Source: Myceligenerans crystallogenes (GTDB lineage Bacteria; Actinomycetota; Actinomycetes; Actinomycetales; Cellulomonadaceae). Taken from it: a stretch of 64,000 nt of DNA. Shown here piece after piece: positions 33,028 to 41,230 of the stretch. The notes beneath the pieces were generated by a model, which worked only from the letters and a program-made list of their open reading frames with translations, was not told where the DNA came from and did no database searches. Within the stretch, counting starts at the first letter, position 1. The number at the start of each line of letters is the position of its first letter. Both the position numbers and the translations under genes were made by a program. The stretch covers positions 310,001 to 374,000 of the forward strand of contig NZ_BAAANL010000001.1 of the NCBI RefSeq assembly GCF_039529775.1. The letters run 5' to 3'.

Positions 33028-33720
33028 TTATTCGGAGAGGACGACGTCGCTCCGGTAGGCGACGACGGCGGGGGCGGTCCACTCCGGCTCCGGTTCCTCC
33101 TCGGTGTCCTCCGGGGTCTCGGGGTCCGGGTCCTCGCCGGCGGCGTCGTCCTCCTCGTTCTCCTCGTCCTCTTCCGGGGGCTCGATGACGCAGCCGTCCT
33201 CCAGGAGCCAGCCCAGGCTGCCGGACTCGACGCAGAGGCCGCCGGCCAGGCGGATCCTCGCCGTCGCCGAGGCCTCCGCGTGCACGCCGGTGTCCGGGAC
33301 CACCTCGTCGTGCCGCACGGTCGCGGTCACCTCGAGCGTTTCCGGGTCGATGTCGAGGCCGGTCAGTTCCGCGCCGTTGGCCTCGGCGTACTCCTGGGCG
33401 GCCGCGCGCATCTCGTCCTCGGCGTCGAAGGGGGCGAGCGGGGCGTCGAGCAGGCCCCAGAAGCCCGCGGCGTCGCCGGCCCCGAGGTGCAGCGACGTGA
33501 GCACGTGCAGCTGGTCGTCCCACTCCTGGGCGGCGGCCAGCGCCGCGGCGTCCGCGGCCGCGCCGCTCTGGCGCCGGTCGTTCGTCGCCGTGCCGACCAT
33601 CGCGATCACCAGCACGGCCACGCTCACGAAGGCGACCGTCACCGGGATCGTCAGGACGTGCAGGGACCCGCGCTCGGCGGCGTCGTCGTGCCGGGGCCGG
33701 CGGTCGTCTCTGGGCAGCAT
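33028..33720 (-). CDS. TadG-like putative Flp pilus-assembly protein
   Basis: 230 residues. The N-terminal 75 residues match the Tad (TadE/G-like) pattern: ERGS at 17-20 followed by a membrane helix (LHVLTIPVTVAFVSVAVLVIAMV) and the Ala-rich QSGAAADAAALAAAQEWD helix. The extracytoplasmic part ends in a strongly acidic, Pro-rich segment of about 45 residues (EEDEENEEDD) before a short C-terminal strand. Last gene of the Tad operon, convergent with the zinc-ribbon peptide gene with a 16-bp gap. Confidence 0.75.
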   Translation of the reverse strand: MLPRDDRRPRHDDAAERGSLHVLTIPVTVAFVSVAVLVIAMVGTATNDRRQSGAAADAAALAAAQEWDDQLHVLTSLHLGAGDAAGFWGLLDAPLAPFDAEDEMRAAAQEYAEANGAELTGLDIDPETLEVTATVRHDEVVPDTGVHAEASATARIRLAGGLCVESGSLGWLLEDGCVIEPPEEDEENEEDDAAGEDPDPETPEDTEEEPEPEWTAPAVVAYRSDVVLSE

Positions 33721-33789
33721 GTCGGTCTCCGTCGTTCGTCGCGTGCGGCGGTCAGGGTGCGGGTCGGCAGTGGTGCGCGGGCAGGGTCG

Positions 33790-35421
33790 TCACGGCGCGT
33801 CCGTCACGGGGACGTCCGTGACCCGGAACCGGTCCCGGCCGTCCACGGTCACGGTGTCCTGGCCGGTGTCCGGCCACACGACCGTGATCACCGTGGTGTC
33901 GCCCCGCTGCAGCGGGGGCGTCTGCTCGTCGCCGAGCAGCCGCCGCATCGTGAATCCCTGCTCGGTCGTCCCCGACCTGTAGTCGTAGGGGAAGACATGC
34001 CCGTCGGGCGTCAGCAGCGACAGGTTGTGCGGCCCGGTCAGCTCGGCCACGACGCCGAAGTTCCGGTCGCCCACCACGTTCAGGTACGACGGCAGGAACC
34101 AGTCCACGTCGATCCCGTCCCCGCCGGTCCGCTCCGCCGTGAGCGTCCCGACGATCGCCCCCGGCCGCCGCACCATGGAGGCCACCTCGACGACGTACTC
34201 GCCGTCGGGCGACCTCAGCGTGACCGGGCCGTTCTCCACGGTGGGCGCGTCGGTCCCGGGGACGTCCCCGGCGTCGTCACCGCTGACGACGAGCCGCCCC
34301 TGGAAGCTGATCTCGACGCGCCGGTTCGCCGCGCGCGCCGGATCGCTCGTCCCGGGGGCGACGGGCTCGGTCTCCCCGCGCCCCTCCTCGGTCACGTCGT
34401 ACCCGTCGCCGAGCGCGGCCTGCAGGCGGTCCGCCACGGACGCGGCCCGCCGCTCGGACAGCTGAAGGTTGTACGCGTCGGTGTCGACGTCGTCGGTGTG
34501 CCCGACGACGTCGACGCGGCCGCCGTCCGCCTGCTCGCGGATCTTGCCCACGGCCTGGTCGACGACGCCGCGGGCGTCCCGCGACAGCGTGTGCTCGTCG
34601 GGGTCGAACAGGACGTCCGACGCGAGGGTGACCGTCACCTCGTCGTCCTCGGCCGACGTCGCCGACCCGGCGTCGTACGCGCTCGTGAACGCGCGCAGGC
34701 GCTTGGTCCCGGCCTCACCCGCGCCGCCCGCGGACTCGACCGCCGCGGCGAACGCGTCGCCCGGCGGGACGACGGGCACGTCGAGCACCGCGCCGAACCG
34801 GGGGAGCAGCACGTCGACGGTGTCGCCCTCGGGCGCGGCGAAGACGGCGAGGCCCTGGCCGCGCATCGCGGCGGAGGCGTCCGGGGCGGCGCCGGCGGCG
34901 GTCTCCGCGCCCGCCTCGCCGGTAGCCGCGGCGCCGGCCCGCCCGGCGTCGTCCGCCGGGAGCTGCTCGATGCGCGCGGCGGGAGCGCCGTCGCCGGCCT
35001 GCGCGACGGGGTACGCCAGGCCCGCCCCGGCGTCGAACAGGCGGATGCCGCGCCCGTCGGCGGCCGACGTGACCGGGCCGCCGAGGTTGAGGGTGAAGGA
35101 CGACCAGGGCGGGGGAGCCGCGGAACCGTCCGGCGTCACGGTCAGGTCGTAGCGGAGCACGGCGTGCTCGCCGTCGGTCTCGATCGGGTGGACGCCGATG
35201 TCGACCGTGGTGTCGTTCCAGGGCACGGACACGGGAACGACCCCGTCGCCGGGCGCGGAGCCCGGGGACGGGGTCGGTCCCGTGTCAGGAGCCGGGGCAG
35301 CCGATGCGCCCGGTCTCGCCGGTTCCGGCCCGGGGCTGCCGGATCCCAGAAATCCGCAGCCCGCGGACAGGCCCGCCACGACGGGCACCACAACGAGTAC
35401 TTGCCACACTGCCTTGCGCAT
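33790..35421 (-). CDS. OmpA-domain lipoprotein of the Tad locus
   Basis: 543 residues. Lipobox LSAGC near residue 22 implies a membrane-anchored lipoprotein. After an Ala/Pro-rich linker and a large beta-rich region, an OmpA-like peptidoglycan-binding domain spans roughly residues 265-375: VLFDPDEHTLSRDARGVVDQ, VDVVGHTDDVDTDAYNLQLSERRA and ANRRVEISF, with the Asp and Arg that contact diaminopimelate. In a Gram-positive it could anchor the pilus machine to the wall. The start is the ATG at 35421; flp is 20 bp upstream. Confidence 0.8.
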   Translation of the reverse strand: MRKAVWQVLVVVPVVAGLSAGCGFLGSGSPGPEPARPGASAAPAPDTGPTPSPGSAPGDGVVPVSVPWNDTTVDIGVHPIETDGEHAVLRYDLTVTPDGSAAPPPWSSFTLNLGGPVTSAADGRGIRLFDAGAGLAYPVAQAGDGAPAARIEQLPADDAGRAGAAATGEAGAETAAGAAPDASAAMRGQGLAVFAAPEGDTVDVLLPRFGAVLDVPVVPPGDAFAAAVESAGGAGEAGTKRLRAFTSAYDAGSATSAEDDEVTVTLASDVLFDPDEHTLSRDARGVVDQAVGKIREQADGGRVDVVGHTDDVDTDAYNLQLSERRAASVADRLQAALGDGYDVTEEGRGETEPVAPGTSDPARAANRRVEISFQGRLVVSGDDAGDVPGTDAPTVENGPVTLRSPDGEYVVEVASMVRRPGAIVGTLTAERTGGDGIDVDWFLPSYLNVVGDRNFGVVAELTGPHNLSLLTPDGHVFPYDYRSGTTEQGFTMRRLLGDEQTPPLQRGDTTVITVVWPDTGQDTVTVDGRDRFRVTDVPVTDAP

Positions 35422-35441
35422 CGGCTACCTCTCGGGTCGGA

Positions 35442-35672
35442 TCAGCCCTCGCCGCCGCCACCGATCTCGTTGACGGCGTTGGTGAGCTGGGTGACGATCG
35501 CCTCGCCGACGGGCGTGGCGCCGGCGACCACGGCGCCGACGATCGCCACGACGACCAGGATGATGCCCACGTACTCGACGGAGCCCTGACCGCGCTCGTC
35601 CTGCGCGGCCCGCTCACGGAGGGCGTCCAGCGCGGCCTTCGCGGCCACGAACTTCTCGGTGAACATGCTCAT
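35442..35672 (-). CDS. flp: Flp/Fap-type major pilin
   Basis: 76 residues from the ATG at 35672 with GGAGGAGA upstream. Prepilin signature ERG^QGSVE5YVG at about residues 27-36, then a hydrophobic helix and GATPVGEAIVTQL; the short Gly-rich end is typical of Flp pilins. The mature pilin would begin at Gln after cleavage by a TadV/CpaA-type peptidase, not encoded here. Its ATG overlaps the response-regulator stop (ATGA), so pilin translation is coupled to the regulator. Confidence 0.9.
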   Translation of the reverse strand: MSMFTEKFVAAKAALDALRERAAQDERGQGSVEYVGIILVVVAIVGAVVAGATPVGEAIVTQLTNAVNEIGGGGEG

Positions 35673-36454
35673 GATCTCCTCCACGGGGTGGTTCGTCTCG
35701 TGGCCCCGGCGTCCACCGCGGCACGGTTCGAATCTACGGAGGCCCCGGTGCTGGTCACAGGGCGCGTGGACCCCTTTCCGGGCCCGGATTCCCGGGGATT
35801 CCTGGGCCCTGGGGCCCCTTCGCCGTCGTGCGGCAGGCCGCCGCGCAGCCACAGCACGATGGCCCGGCTGCGGCTGGTCACGCCGAGCTTCGCGAACAGG
35901 CTGTTGACGTGGTTCTTCACGGTCTTCTCGGAGACGGACAGCCGCGCGGCGATCTCCTTGTTGGCCAGGCCCTCGGCCATCAGGTCGGCCACGGCCGCCT
36001 CACGCCGGGTGAGCAGCGCGCGCACCGACGGGTCCGGGCCGGCGAGCCGCTCGGCGGCCGGCGGCACGGCGGCGGGCCGCACGCCCGCGAGCACCTGGCT
36101 GCCGCCCCGGCACAGCCGGATCGCGTCCACCATCCCGCGCGCGTCGAGCGTGCCGTGCACGAGGTACCCGGCGGCCCCGGCCGCGATCGCCTCCGAGACG
36201 GCGGCCGGGTCATCGGTGTGCGTCAGCATCACGACGGTCGCCCCGCCGGTCAGCCGGGGAAGCAGCTCCAGCCCGCTGACCTGCGGCATCCGCACGTCGA
36301 GCAGCACGACATCGACGCGCCCGGCCGCCACGTGCGCCACGGCCGCCCGCGGGTCCCCCGTGTCGATGACGGACGTGACGCCGTCGGCCCCCTCCAGCAG
36401 CGCCCGCAACCCCATCCGGATCACGGGGTTGTCGTCCACGGCGAGAATCCTCAC
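35669..36454 (-). CDS. NarL/LuxR-type response regulator
   Basis: 261 residues from the GTG at 36454, overlapping the kinase stop (GTGA). Receiver domain with D7, D8 and the phospho-acceptor D53 (VVLLDVRMPQVSG); the usual switch Lys is His (GYLVHGT). The LuxR-type HTH runs LTRREAAVADLMAEGLANKEIAARLSVSEKTVKNHVNSLFAKLGV. About 50 unconserved residues follow and end on the flp start codon, making it longer than typical NarL proteins (about 215). Longer upstream frames belong to the kinase antisense or other frame and were rejected. Probably controls the Tad operon. Confidence 0.88.
   Translation of the reverse strand: MRILAVDDNPVIRMGLRALLEGADGVTSVIDTGDPRAAVAHVAAGRVDVVLLDVRMPQVSGLELLPRLTGGATVVMLTHTDDPAAVSEAIAAGAAGYLVHGTLDARGMVDAIRLCRGGSQVLAGVRPAAVPPAAERLAGPDPSVRALLTRREAAVADLMAEGLANKEIAARLSVSEKTVKNHVNSLFAKLGVTSRSRAIVLWLRGGLPHDGEGAPGPRNPRESGPGKGSTRPVTSTGASVDSNRAAVDAGATRRTTPWRRS
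35780..35818 (-). other. GGGCCC palindrome cluster upstream of flp
   Basis: Three self-complementary blocks, GGGCCC (35780-35785 and 35804-35809) and GGGGCCCC (35811-35818), plus a GGATTCC direct repeat lie within the weakly conserved 3' part of the regulator gene, 110-150 nt before the flp start. They can form alternative stems and may be an RNA processing or attenuation site. Confidence 0.35.
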
Positions 36455-37650
36455 GGGGTACCTCCGATCGGCGACCCGGCGGGCTCGGCGGGGAGCGAGA
36501 CCCGGACCGCCGTGCCGCCGCCCGGCGCGGGGGTCCAGGTGGCCTCGCCGCCGCACAGCGCGGCGCGCTCCTGGATGCCGCGCAGGCCGTAGTGGCCCGA
36601 CGGGTGGGCCGTGCCCGGGAGGCCGCGGCCGTCGTCGGACACGAGCACCTCGACGCTGCTCCCGTGCGTCGCGACGGTGACGCTGGCGCGGCCCGCGGCC
36701 GCGTGCCTGCGCACGTTCTCCAGGAGCTCGCCGACGACGGCGCGGACGTGCCGGGCCCGTCCGGGGCCGACGACGTCGTCGGCCTCCGCGACGATCGAGA
36801 CGTCGACCGGGATGCCCGTGCGTTCCGCCCAGCGTCCGGCGAGCTCGGTGACCGCGCCCGTGACGGCGTGCCGTTCCTCGCGGAGCTCGCCGAGCGCCGT
36901 CCGGGTCTGCCGGTGGGTGGCCTCGACCGCCTCGTGCAGGCGGCGGGCGAGATCGACGGTCGGCGGCGGGGAGCCCTCCCGGGCGAGGCGGCCGGCCAGG
37001 CCGCCCGTGGTCATGGCGAGGCCCGCGAGGTCGCCGGCGACCGTGTCGTGCAGGTCGCGCGCGAGGCGCAGGCGCTCGGCCAGGACGGCCTGGCGCTCGC
37101 GGACCCGGGCCAGCTCGGCCGCGGTCTCGGCCTGCTGGCGCAGGCGGCGCCCGAGGACCGAGCCGGTCCAGGTCATCAGCGCCGTCAGCACCGCCCCCGT
37201 GGCTCCTGCGAGGACCCCGCGCCAGGTGGGCTCGTAGGCGCTGACCTGGAACAGCGCGAGGGGGACGGCCATGACCAGGCCGAGCCGGGGCCCGGCGAAC
37301 AGGCCCCAGAGCGCCGCGGTCGCGGCGGAGTAGACGGTCATCAGCGGGGATCCCGCGAGCGGGATCAGGGCGATCACGGCGACGACCACGTCGGCCGCGA
37401 GCAGCAGGCCGTTGCGGGCGTACGCGTTGCCGCGCAGGTCCCAGTTGAGCGCGGGGACGAACGAGAACGGCGCGGCGAGCATGACGAGCAGGACGCCGAG
37501 CAGGGCGGCTCCGTCGAGGACCGCGGTCACCAGGGCGAACGCGAGGACGACAAGCCGGACCTGGCACAGCAGCCGTACCATCGGGCCCACGGCCCGCTGC
37601 GTCGCGGAGTCCATGCCGCGCGCCGCGGGTGCCTCAGGAGAAGAGTCCAC
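36451..37650 (-). CDS. Sensor histidine kinase (HisKA_3 type)
   Basis: 399 residues. Five or six membrane helices lie in residues 25-160 with almost no extracytoplasmic loop, then a coiled linker. The dimerisation helix carries RDLHDTVAGDL, with the phospho-acceptor at H201. The ATPase domain shows the N box GELLENVRRHA and the G1 region VSDDGRGLPG. The start is the GTG at 37650 (GGAGG 6 nt upstream), 17 nt inside tadC; an ATG at 37614 is the alternative. Partner of the following response regulator. Confidence 0.88.
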   Translation of the reverse strand: MDSSPEAPAARGMDSATQRAVGPMVRLLCQVRLVVLAFALVTAVLDGAALLGVLLVMLAAPFSFVPALNWDLRGNAYARNGLLLAADVVVAVIALIPLAGSPLMTVYSAATAALWGLFAGPRLGLVMAVPLALFQVSAYEPTWRGVLAGATGAVLTALMTWTGSVLGRRLRQQAETAAELARVRERQAVLAERLRLARDLHDTVAGDLAGLAMTTGGLAGRLAREGSPPPTVDLARRLHEAVEATHRQTRTALGELREERHAVTGAVTELAGRWAERTGIPVDVSIVAEADDVVGPGRARHVRAVVGELLENVRRHAAAGRASVTVATHGSSVEVLVSDDGRGLPGTAHPSGHYGLRGIQERAALCGGEATWTPAPGGGTAVRVSLPAEPAGSPIGGTP

Positions 37651-38530
37651 CGAGGACCTCCGCGTTCGCGACGAGGACCGCGGCGACGATGAGGATCAGC
37701 GCGCCGGGCAGGATCGTGACCGTGATCGCGAGCGATACCAGCGGCGCGGCGCGCGCGGCCCGCTGGCGCACGCGCTCCGCGTGCTCCCGGCGCACGTCCG
37801 CCGCGATCGACGTGAGCGCGTCCGACAGGGGCACGCCGAGCTCCTCCGCCTGCAGCATCGCGGTGATGAACGCGCCGAGCGCGCCGGAGCGGTTGCGGTC
37901 CCGCAGGGCCTCGAACACCTGCCGCCGGGGCGCGCCGACGTTCATCTCCGCGAGCGCCGTCCGCATCTCCGCCGCGAGCGCCCCGCCGTGGAACTCGCAG
38001 ACGCGTTCGAGGGCCTGCCGGAACCCGAGCCCGGCGGTGACGGTGACGGCGAGCACGTCGAGGAAGTCGGGGAGTTCCTCGTCGATCTGGCGTTGCCGGG
38101 CGCGTGACTCGAGGAGCAGCCAGAGCCGCATCCACGTGCCGAGCAGCACGAGCAGGAGCAGGCCGAACTGCCAGCGCCCCTGGGTGGCGAAGAGGAGCCC
38201 GGCGAGCCCGCCGAGCAGCACGAGCGCGGCCTCGCGCCGGACGAACATGGTCAGGGTGACGCCCTCGGGGCGTCCGGCGCGGCGGATCCTGGTGTCGAGC
38301 CGGTGCAGGCGGGCGCGGCCGTGCAGGCGGACGGCGGCGGGCACGAGGGGCGCGCCGAGCGCGTCGAGGACGACGACGAAGCCGCGCGGGCGGGGCAGGG
38401 CCTCGGGGGCGTACTCGGCCTCGACGTCCTCCAGGCCGGTGCTGGACACGAGCCGGAACCCGGCCACGGCGAGCGCGGCGACCGCGGCGGCGCCGGCCGC
38501 CAGCAGCAGGGTGAGCACCTGGTCGGTCAT
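37634..38530 (-). CDS. tadC: Tad pilus inner-membrane protein TadC
   Basis: 298 residues; a GspF-type platform protein. Membrane helices near residues 8-25, at 105-140 and in the last 25 residues; the T2SSF domain is recognisable in FLDVLAVTVTAGLGFRQALERV and LGAFITAMLQAEELGVPLSDAL. Works with TadB and the TadA ATPase to extrude the pilus. The ATG at 38530 is 1 nt after the tadB stop; its 3' end overlaps the kinase start. Confidence 0.88.
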   Translation of the reverse strand: MTDQVLTLLLAAGAAAVAALAVAGFRLVSSTGLEDVEAEYAPEALPRPRGFVVVLDALGAPLVPAAVRLHGRARLHRLDTRIRRAGRPEGVTLTMFVRREAALVLLGGLAGLLFATQGRWQFGLLLLVLLGTWMRLWLLLESRARQRQIDEELPDFLDVLAVTVTAGLGFRQALERVCEFHGGALAAEMRTALAEMNVGAPRRQVFEALRDRNRSGALGAFITAMLQAEELGVPLSDALTSIAADVRREHAERVRQRAARAAPLVSLAITVTILPGALILIVAAVLVANAEVLGGLFS

Positions 38531-38531
38531 C

Positions 38532-39479
38532 TCAGACCTCCACCTTCGACAGCCGCCGTACCACGAGGTAGCCGACGACGAACAGGCCCGTGGCCACGAG
38601 CAGGACGGCCTGGCCCGCGAGGTTGGTGATCATCTCGTCGATCACGCCGGGGCTGAAGGCGTTCATCATCGCCACGGCGCCGAAGCCGAGGAAGATGACG
38701 GTGTACCCGGAGAACTGCGCGCCGAGCGTGGAGGTGACGATCTCGCGCCGCAGGCGGCGTCGTTCCTCGAGCGTCTCGCCGATGCCGGTCAGCGCCGTGA
38801 TGAGAGCGCCGCCCGCGCGGCCCTGGATGGTCAGGGTCTGGGTGAGCACGGTGAGCTCGCGGGACGGGAGCCGGGCCGAGAGGTTGGCGAGCGACTGCTC
38901 GAGGGTCTGGCCGAGCGCCAGCTCGGCGCACACCTGGGCGACCTCGGAGCGGGCGGGCTCGGTCATCTCGTCGGCGGCCATCTCCAGGGAGCGGCGTACC
39001 GCGAGGCCCGCGGACGTGCCGTTCGACAGGAGCCGGGCCAGCTCGGGCAGCTGCGCCACGAACCGGTCCACGCGCTGCCTGCGGCGGCGTTCCAGCCAGG
39101 CGCGCACGCCGACGAGCACGATGAGGGCGGCGAGCAGCGAGGTCGCCTGGCCCAGCAGCGGGAGCGTCACCAGCCCGGCCGCGACCGCGGCGGCCGCGGA
39201 CCCCGCCAGGAACATCGACGGCGACCAGCCGGTCAGGCCCGATCCGGCGAGCAGCGCCACCAGGCTCCGCCCCCACCGGGTGCGCTGCAGGCGCGTGTCC
39301 AGGCGGGCGAACACCCAGGAGCGGCCGCCGTCGCCGAGATCCGCGGATTCCACCATGCGCCGTTCGGTCTCGGCGTTGCCCGCCCAGACGGCCACCGTCG
39401 CGGCGGCGAGCACCAGCGTGACCATGAGGCCGCCGGTGATCAGCAGGAACAGCGTGCTCAGGTCCAGGGTCGCGGTCAT
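38532..39479 (-). CDS. tadB: Tad pilus inner-membrane protein TadB
   Basis: 315 residues. Helices near 10-33, 95-130 and two C-terminal ones (about 255-310). The T2SSF core reads FVAQLPELARLLSNGTSAGLAVRRSLEMAA and LTVLTQTLTIQGRAGGALITALTGI. Partner of TadC. ATG at 39479 overlaps the tadA stop (ATGA). Confidence 0.88.
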   Translation of the reverse strand: MTATLDLSTLFLLITGGLMVTLVLAAATVAVWAGNAETERRMVESADLGDGGRSWVFARLDTRLQRTRWGRSLVALLAGSGLTGWSPSMFLAGSAAAAVAAGLVTLPLLGQATSLLAALIVLVGVRAWLERRRRQRVDRFVAQLPELARLLSNGTSAGLAVRRSLEMAADEMTEPARSEVAQVCAELALGQTLEQSLANLSARLPSRELTVLTQTLTIQGRAGGALITALTGIGETLEERRRLRREIVTSTLGAQFSGYTVIFLGFGAVAMMNAFSPGVIDEMITNLAGQAVLLVATGLFVVGYLVVRRLSKVEV

Positions 39480-40765
39480 GGGGCGTGCACCACCGGAACG
39501 GTCTCGCCGGCGCGGTGCAGCCGCTCGGCCAGCTCGGGCGGCACGGCCGCGGGGACGAAGGTGCCGGAGACCACCCGCTCGGCCCCCACCGGATCCGCGA
39601 CGAACCGCACCAGCAGCACCAGCTCGTACTCCTCGCGCCGATGCGACGTCACCGCCCCCACCTCCACGACCCGCCGTGACCCGTCCAGCGCCCGCTCCAG
39701 GTGGACGACGACGTCGATCGCCGAGTTGATCTGGTCGCGCAGCGTCGCCACCGGCAGGTCCACCTCGCTCATCGAGGCCAGCGTCTCCAGACGGCCCAGC
39801 GCGTCGCGGGCCGTGTTCGCGTGCACCGTCGCGATCGAGCCGTCGTGGCCCGTGTTCATCGCCTGCAGCATGTCCAGCGTCTCCCCGCCGCGGACCTCGC
39901 CCACGATGATCCGGTCCGGCCGCATGCGCAGCGCGTTGCGCACCAGGTCCCGGATGATCACCGCGCCGCGGCCCTCCACGTTCGCCGGGCGCGACTCCAG
40001 CCGCACCACGTGCCCCTGCTGCAGCGACAGCTCGGCGGCGTCCTCGATCGTCACGATCCGCTCGTGCTGCGGGATCATCCCGCTCAGCGCGTTCAGGAAC
40101 GTCGTCTTCCCGGAACCCGTGCCACCCGAGACGATCACGTTCAGCCGCCCCCGCACGCACGCGCCCAGCAGCGCCGCCGTGCTCGTGTCCAGCGTGCCCC
40201 GCTCGACCAGCTCCGCCATGCGGAACGGCGTCGGGAACCGCCGGATCGTCATCGTCGGGCCGTCCAGCGCCAGCGGCGGGATGATCACGTTCACGCGCTC
40301 ACCCGTGGGCAGCCGCGCGTCCACCATCGGCGAGGACTCGTCCACGCGCCGGTTCACCTGCGACACGATCCGGTCGATCGTCTGGTGCAGCTGCGCCACC
40401 GACGTGAACCGCGTCGGCACCCGCTCGATCTTCCCGTACCGCTCCACGAACACGTCGTGCGGGCCGTTCACCATGATCTCCGTGACCGACTCGTCCGCCA
40501 GCAGCGGCTCCAGCACGCCCAGCCCGAGGGCCTCGTCCACGATCCGCTGCACCAGCACGCTGCGCTCGCGGGCCGACAGCACCGGCCCGTCCAGCGACAG
40601 CATCCGCGACAGCACGCGCTCCATCCGCACCCGCCGCTGCGCGGGCGAGAGCCGCGCGAGCTCGTCGACGTCGATCTCCTCGAGCAGGCGCTCGCGGTAG
40701 ACGGCGGCGAGGTCGTTGTCCTGGCCGCCCCGTTCGTCGGCGGCCAGCCGGTCGCGCAGCGCCAT
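39476..40765 (-). CDS. tadA: Tad pilus assembly/secretion ATPase TadA (CpaF)
   Basis: 429 residues. Secretion ATPase of the CpaF/TadA family, which powers pilus assembly. Walker A GGTGSGKTT at 214-222, Asp box IEDAAELSL, Walker B region RPDRIIVGEVRGGE and the His box NTGHDGSIATVHANT are all present. The N-terminal domain contains VTEIMVNGPHDVFVERYGKIE. The start codon ATG at 40765 shares one base with the tadE stop (TGATG). Confidence 0.95.
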   Translation of the reverse strand: MALRDRLAADERGGQDNDLAAVYRERLLEEIDVDELARLSPAQRRVRMERVLSRMLSLDGPVLSARERSVLVQRIVDEALGLGVLEPLLADESVTEIMVNGPHDVFVERYGKIERVPTRFTSVAQLHQTIDRIVSQVNRRVDESSPMVDARLPTGERVNVIIPPLALDGPTMTIRRFPTPFRMAELVERGTLDTSTAALLGACVRGRLNVIVSGGTGSGKTTFLNALSGMIPQHERIVTIEDAAELSLQQGHVVRLESRPANVEGRGAVIIRDLVRNALRMRPDRIIVGEVRGGETLDMLQAMNTGHDGSIATVHANTARDALGRLETLASMSEVDLPVATLRDQINSAIDVVVHLERALDGSRRVVEVGAVTSHRREEYELVLLVRFVADPVGAERVVSGTFVPAAVPPELAERLHRAGETVPVVHAP

Positions 40766-41229
40766 CAGGCCTCCTCCTCAGGGGTGGCCGACGGCGCCGG
40801 CTCGTCCGCGGGCGGCGGGTCGCCCTGCACGGGGAACTCCGCCGACCGGGTCAGCACGACCTCGGTCATCGTGACGTCCCCCAGGCCGAGCGGCACGGAC
40901 ACGGTCAGGGCGACCACGGCGCCGTCGTCGTCCACCGTGCAGGTCGTGTCGCCGTCGACGATCGTGATGCCGTCCGGGACGTGGTCGGCGAGGACGCCGC
41001 GGCAGTCCTGGCCGAGGCTCAGAGCGCGGGCGCCGTGGCGCGCGGCCTCCTGCGCGATCGACGCGGCCTGCGCGACGGTGATGCCCTGGATCGCGAGGAC
41101 CGCCACCAGCACGACGGTGAAGACGACGCCGACGAGCTCGACGGCGGCCTGGCCGCGTTCGCGCCGGCCGGGCGCGGCGGGTCCCCGGGACGTCCCGGCG
41201 TTCGGTCCGGCACTCATTCCGGTCCTCAC
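40765..41229 (-). CDS. tadE: TadE-like pseudopilin
   Basis: 154 residues from a GTG at 41229 (an ATG at 41217 is also possible). After a basic leader, RRERGQAAVE gives the type IV prepilin-like cleavage site with Glu at +5, followed by a membrane helix and the AQEAARHGARAL helix typical of TadE. The extracytoplasmic part has two cysteines (DCRGVL, TCTV), possibly disulfide bonded. The C-terminus is Pro/Glu-rich. It abuts the CpaE-TadE fusion gene. Confidence 0.82.
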   Translation of the reverse strand: MRTGMSAGPNAGTSRGPAAPGRRERGQAAVELVGVVFTVVLVAVLAIQGITVAQAASIAQEAARHGARALSLGQDCRGVLADHVPDGITIVDGDTTCTVDDDGAVVALTVSVPLGLGDVTMTEVVLTRSAEFPVQGDPPPADEPAPSATPEEEA

Positions 41230-41230
41230 C

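Noticed and set aside
36455..37567. Extended N-terminus for the response regulator
   Set aside because: The extra sequence lies out of frame over the histidine kinase and is Arg/Pro-rich; the GTG at 36454 starts exactly at the receiver domain.
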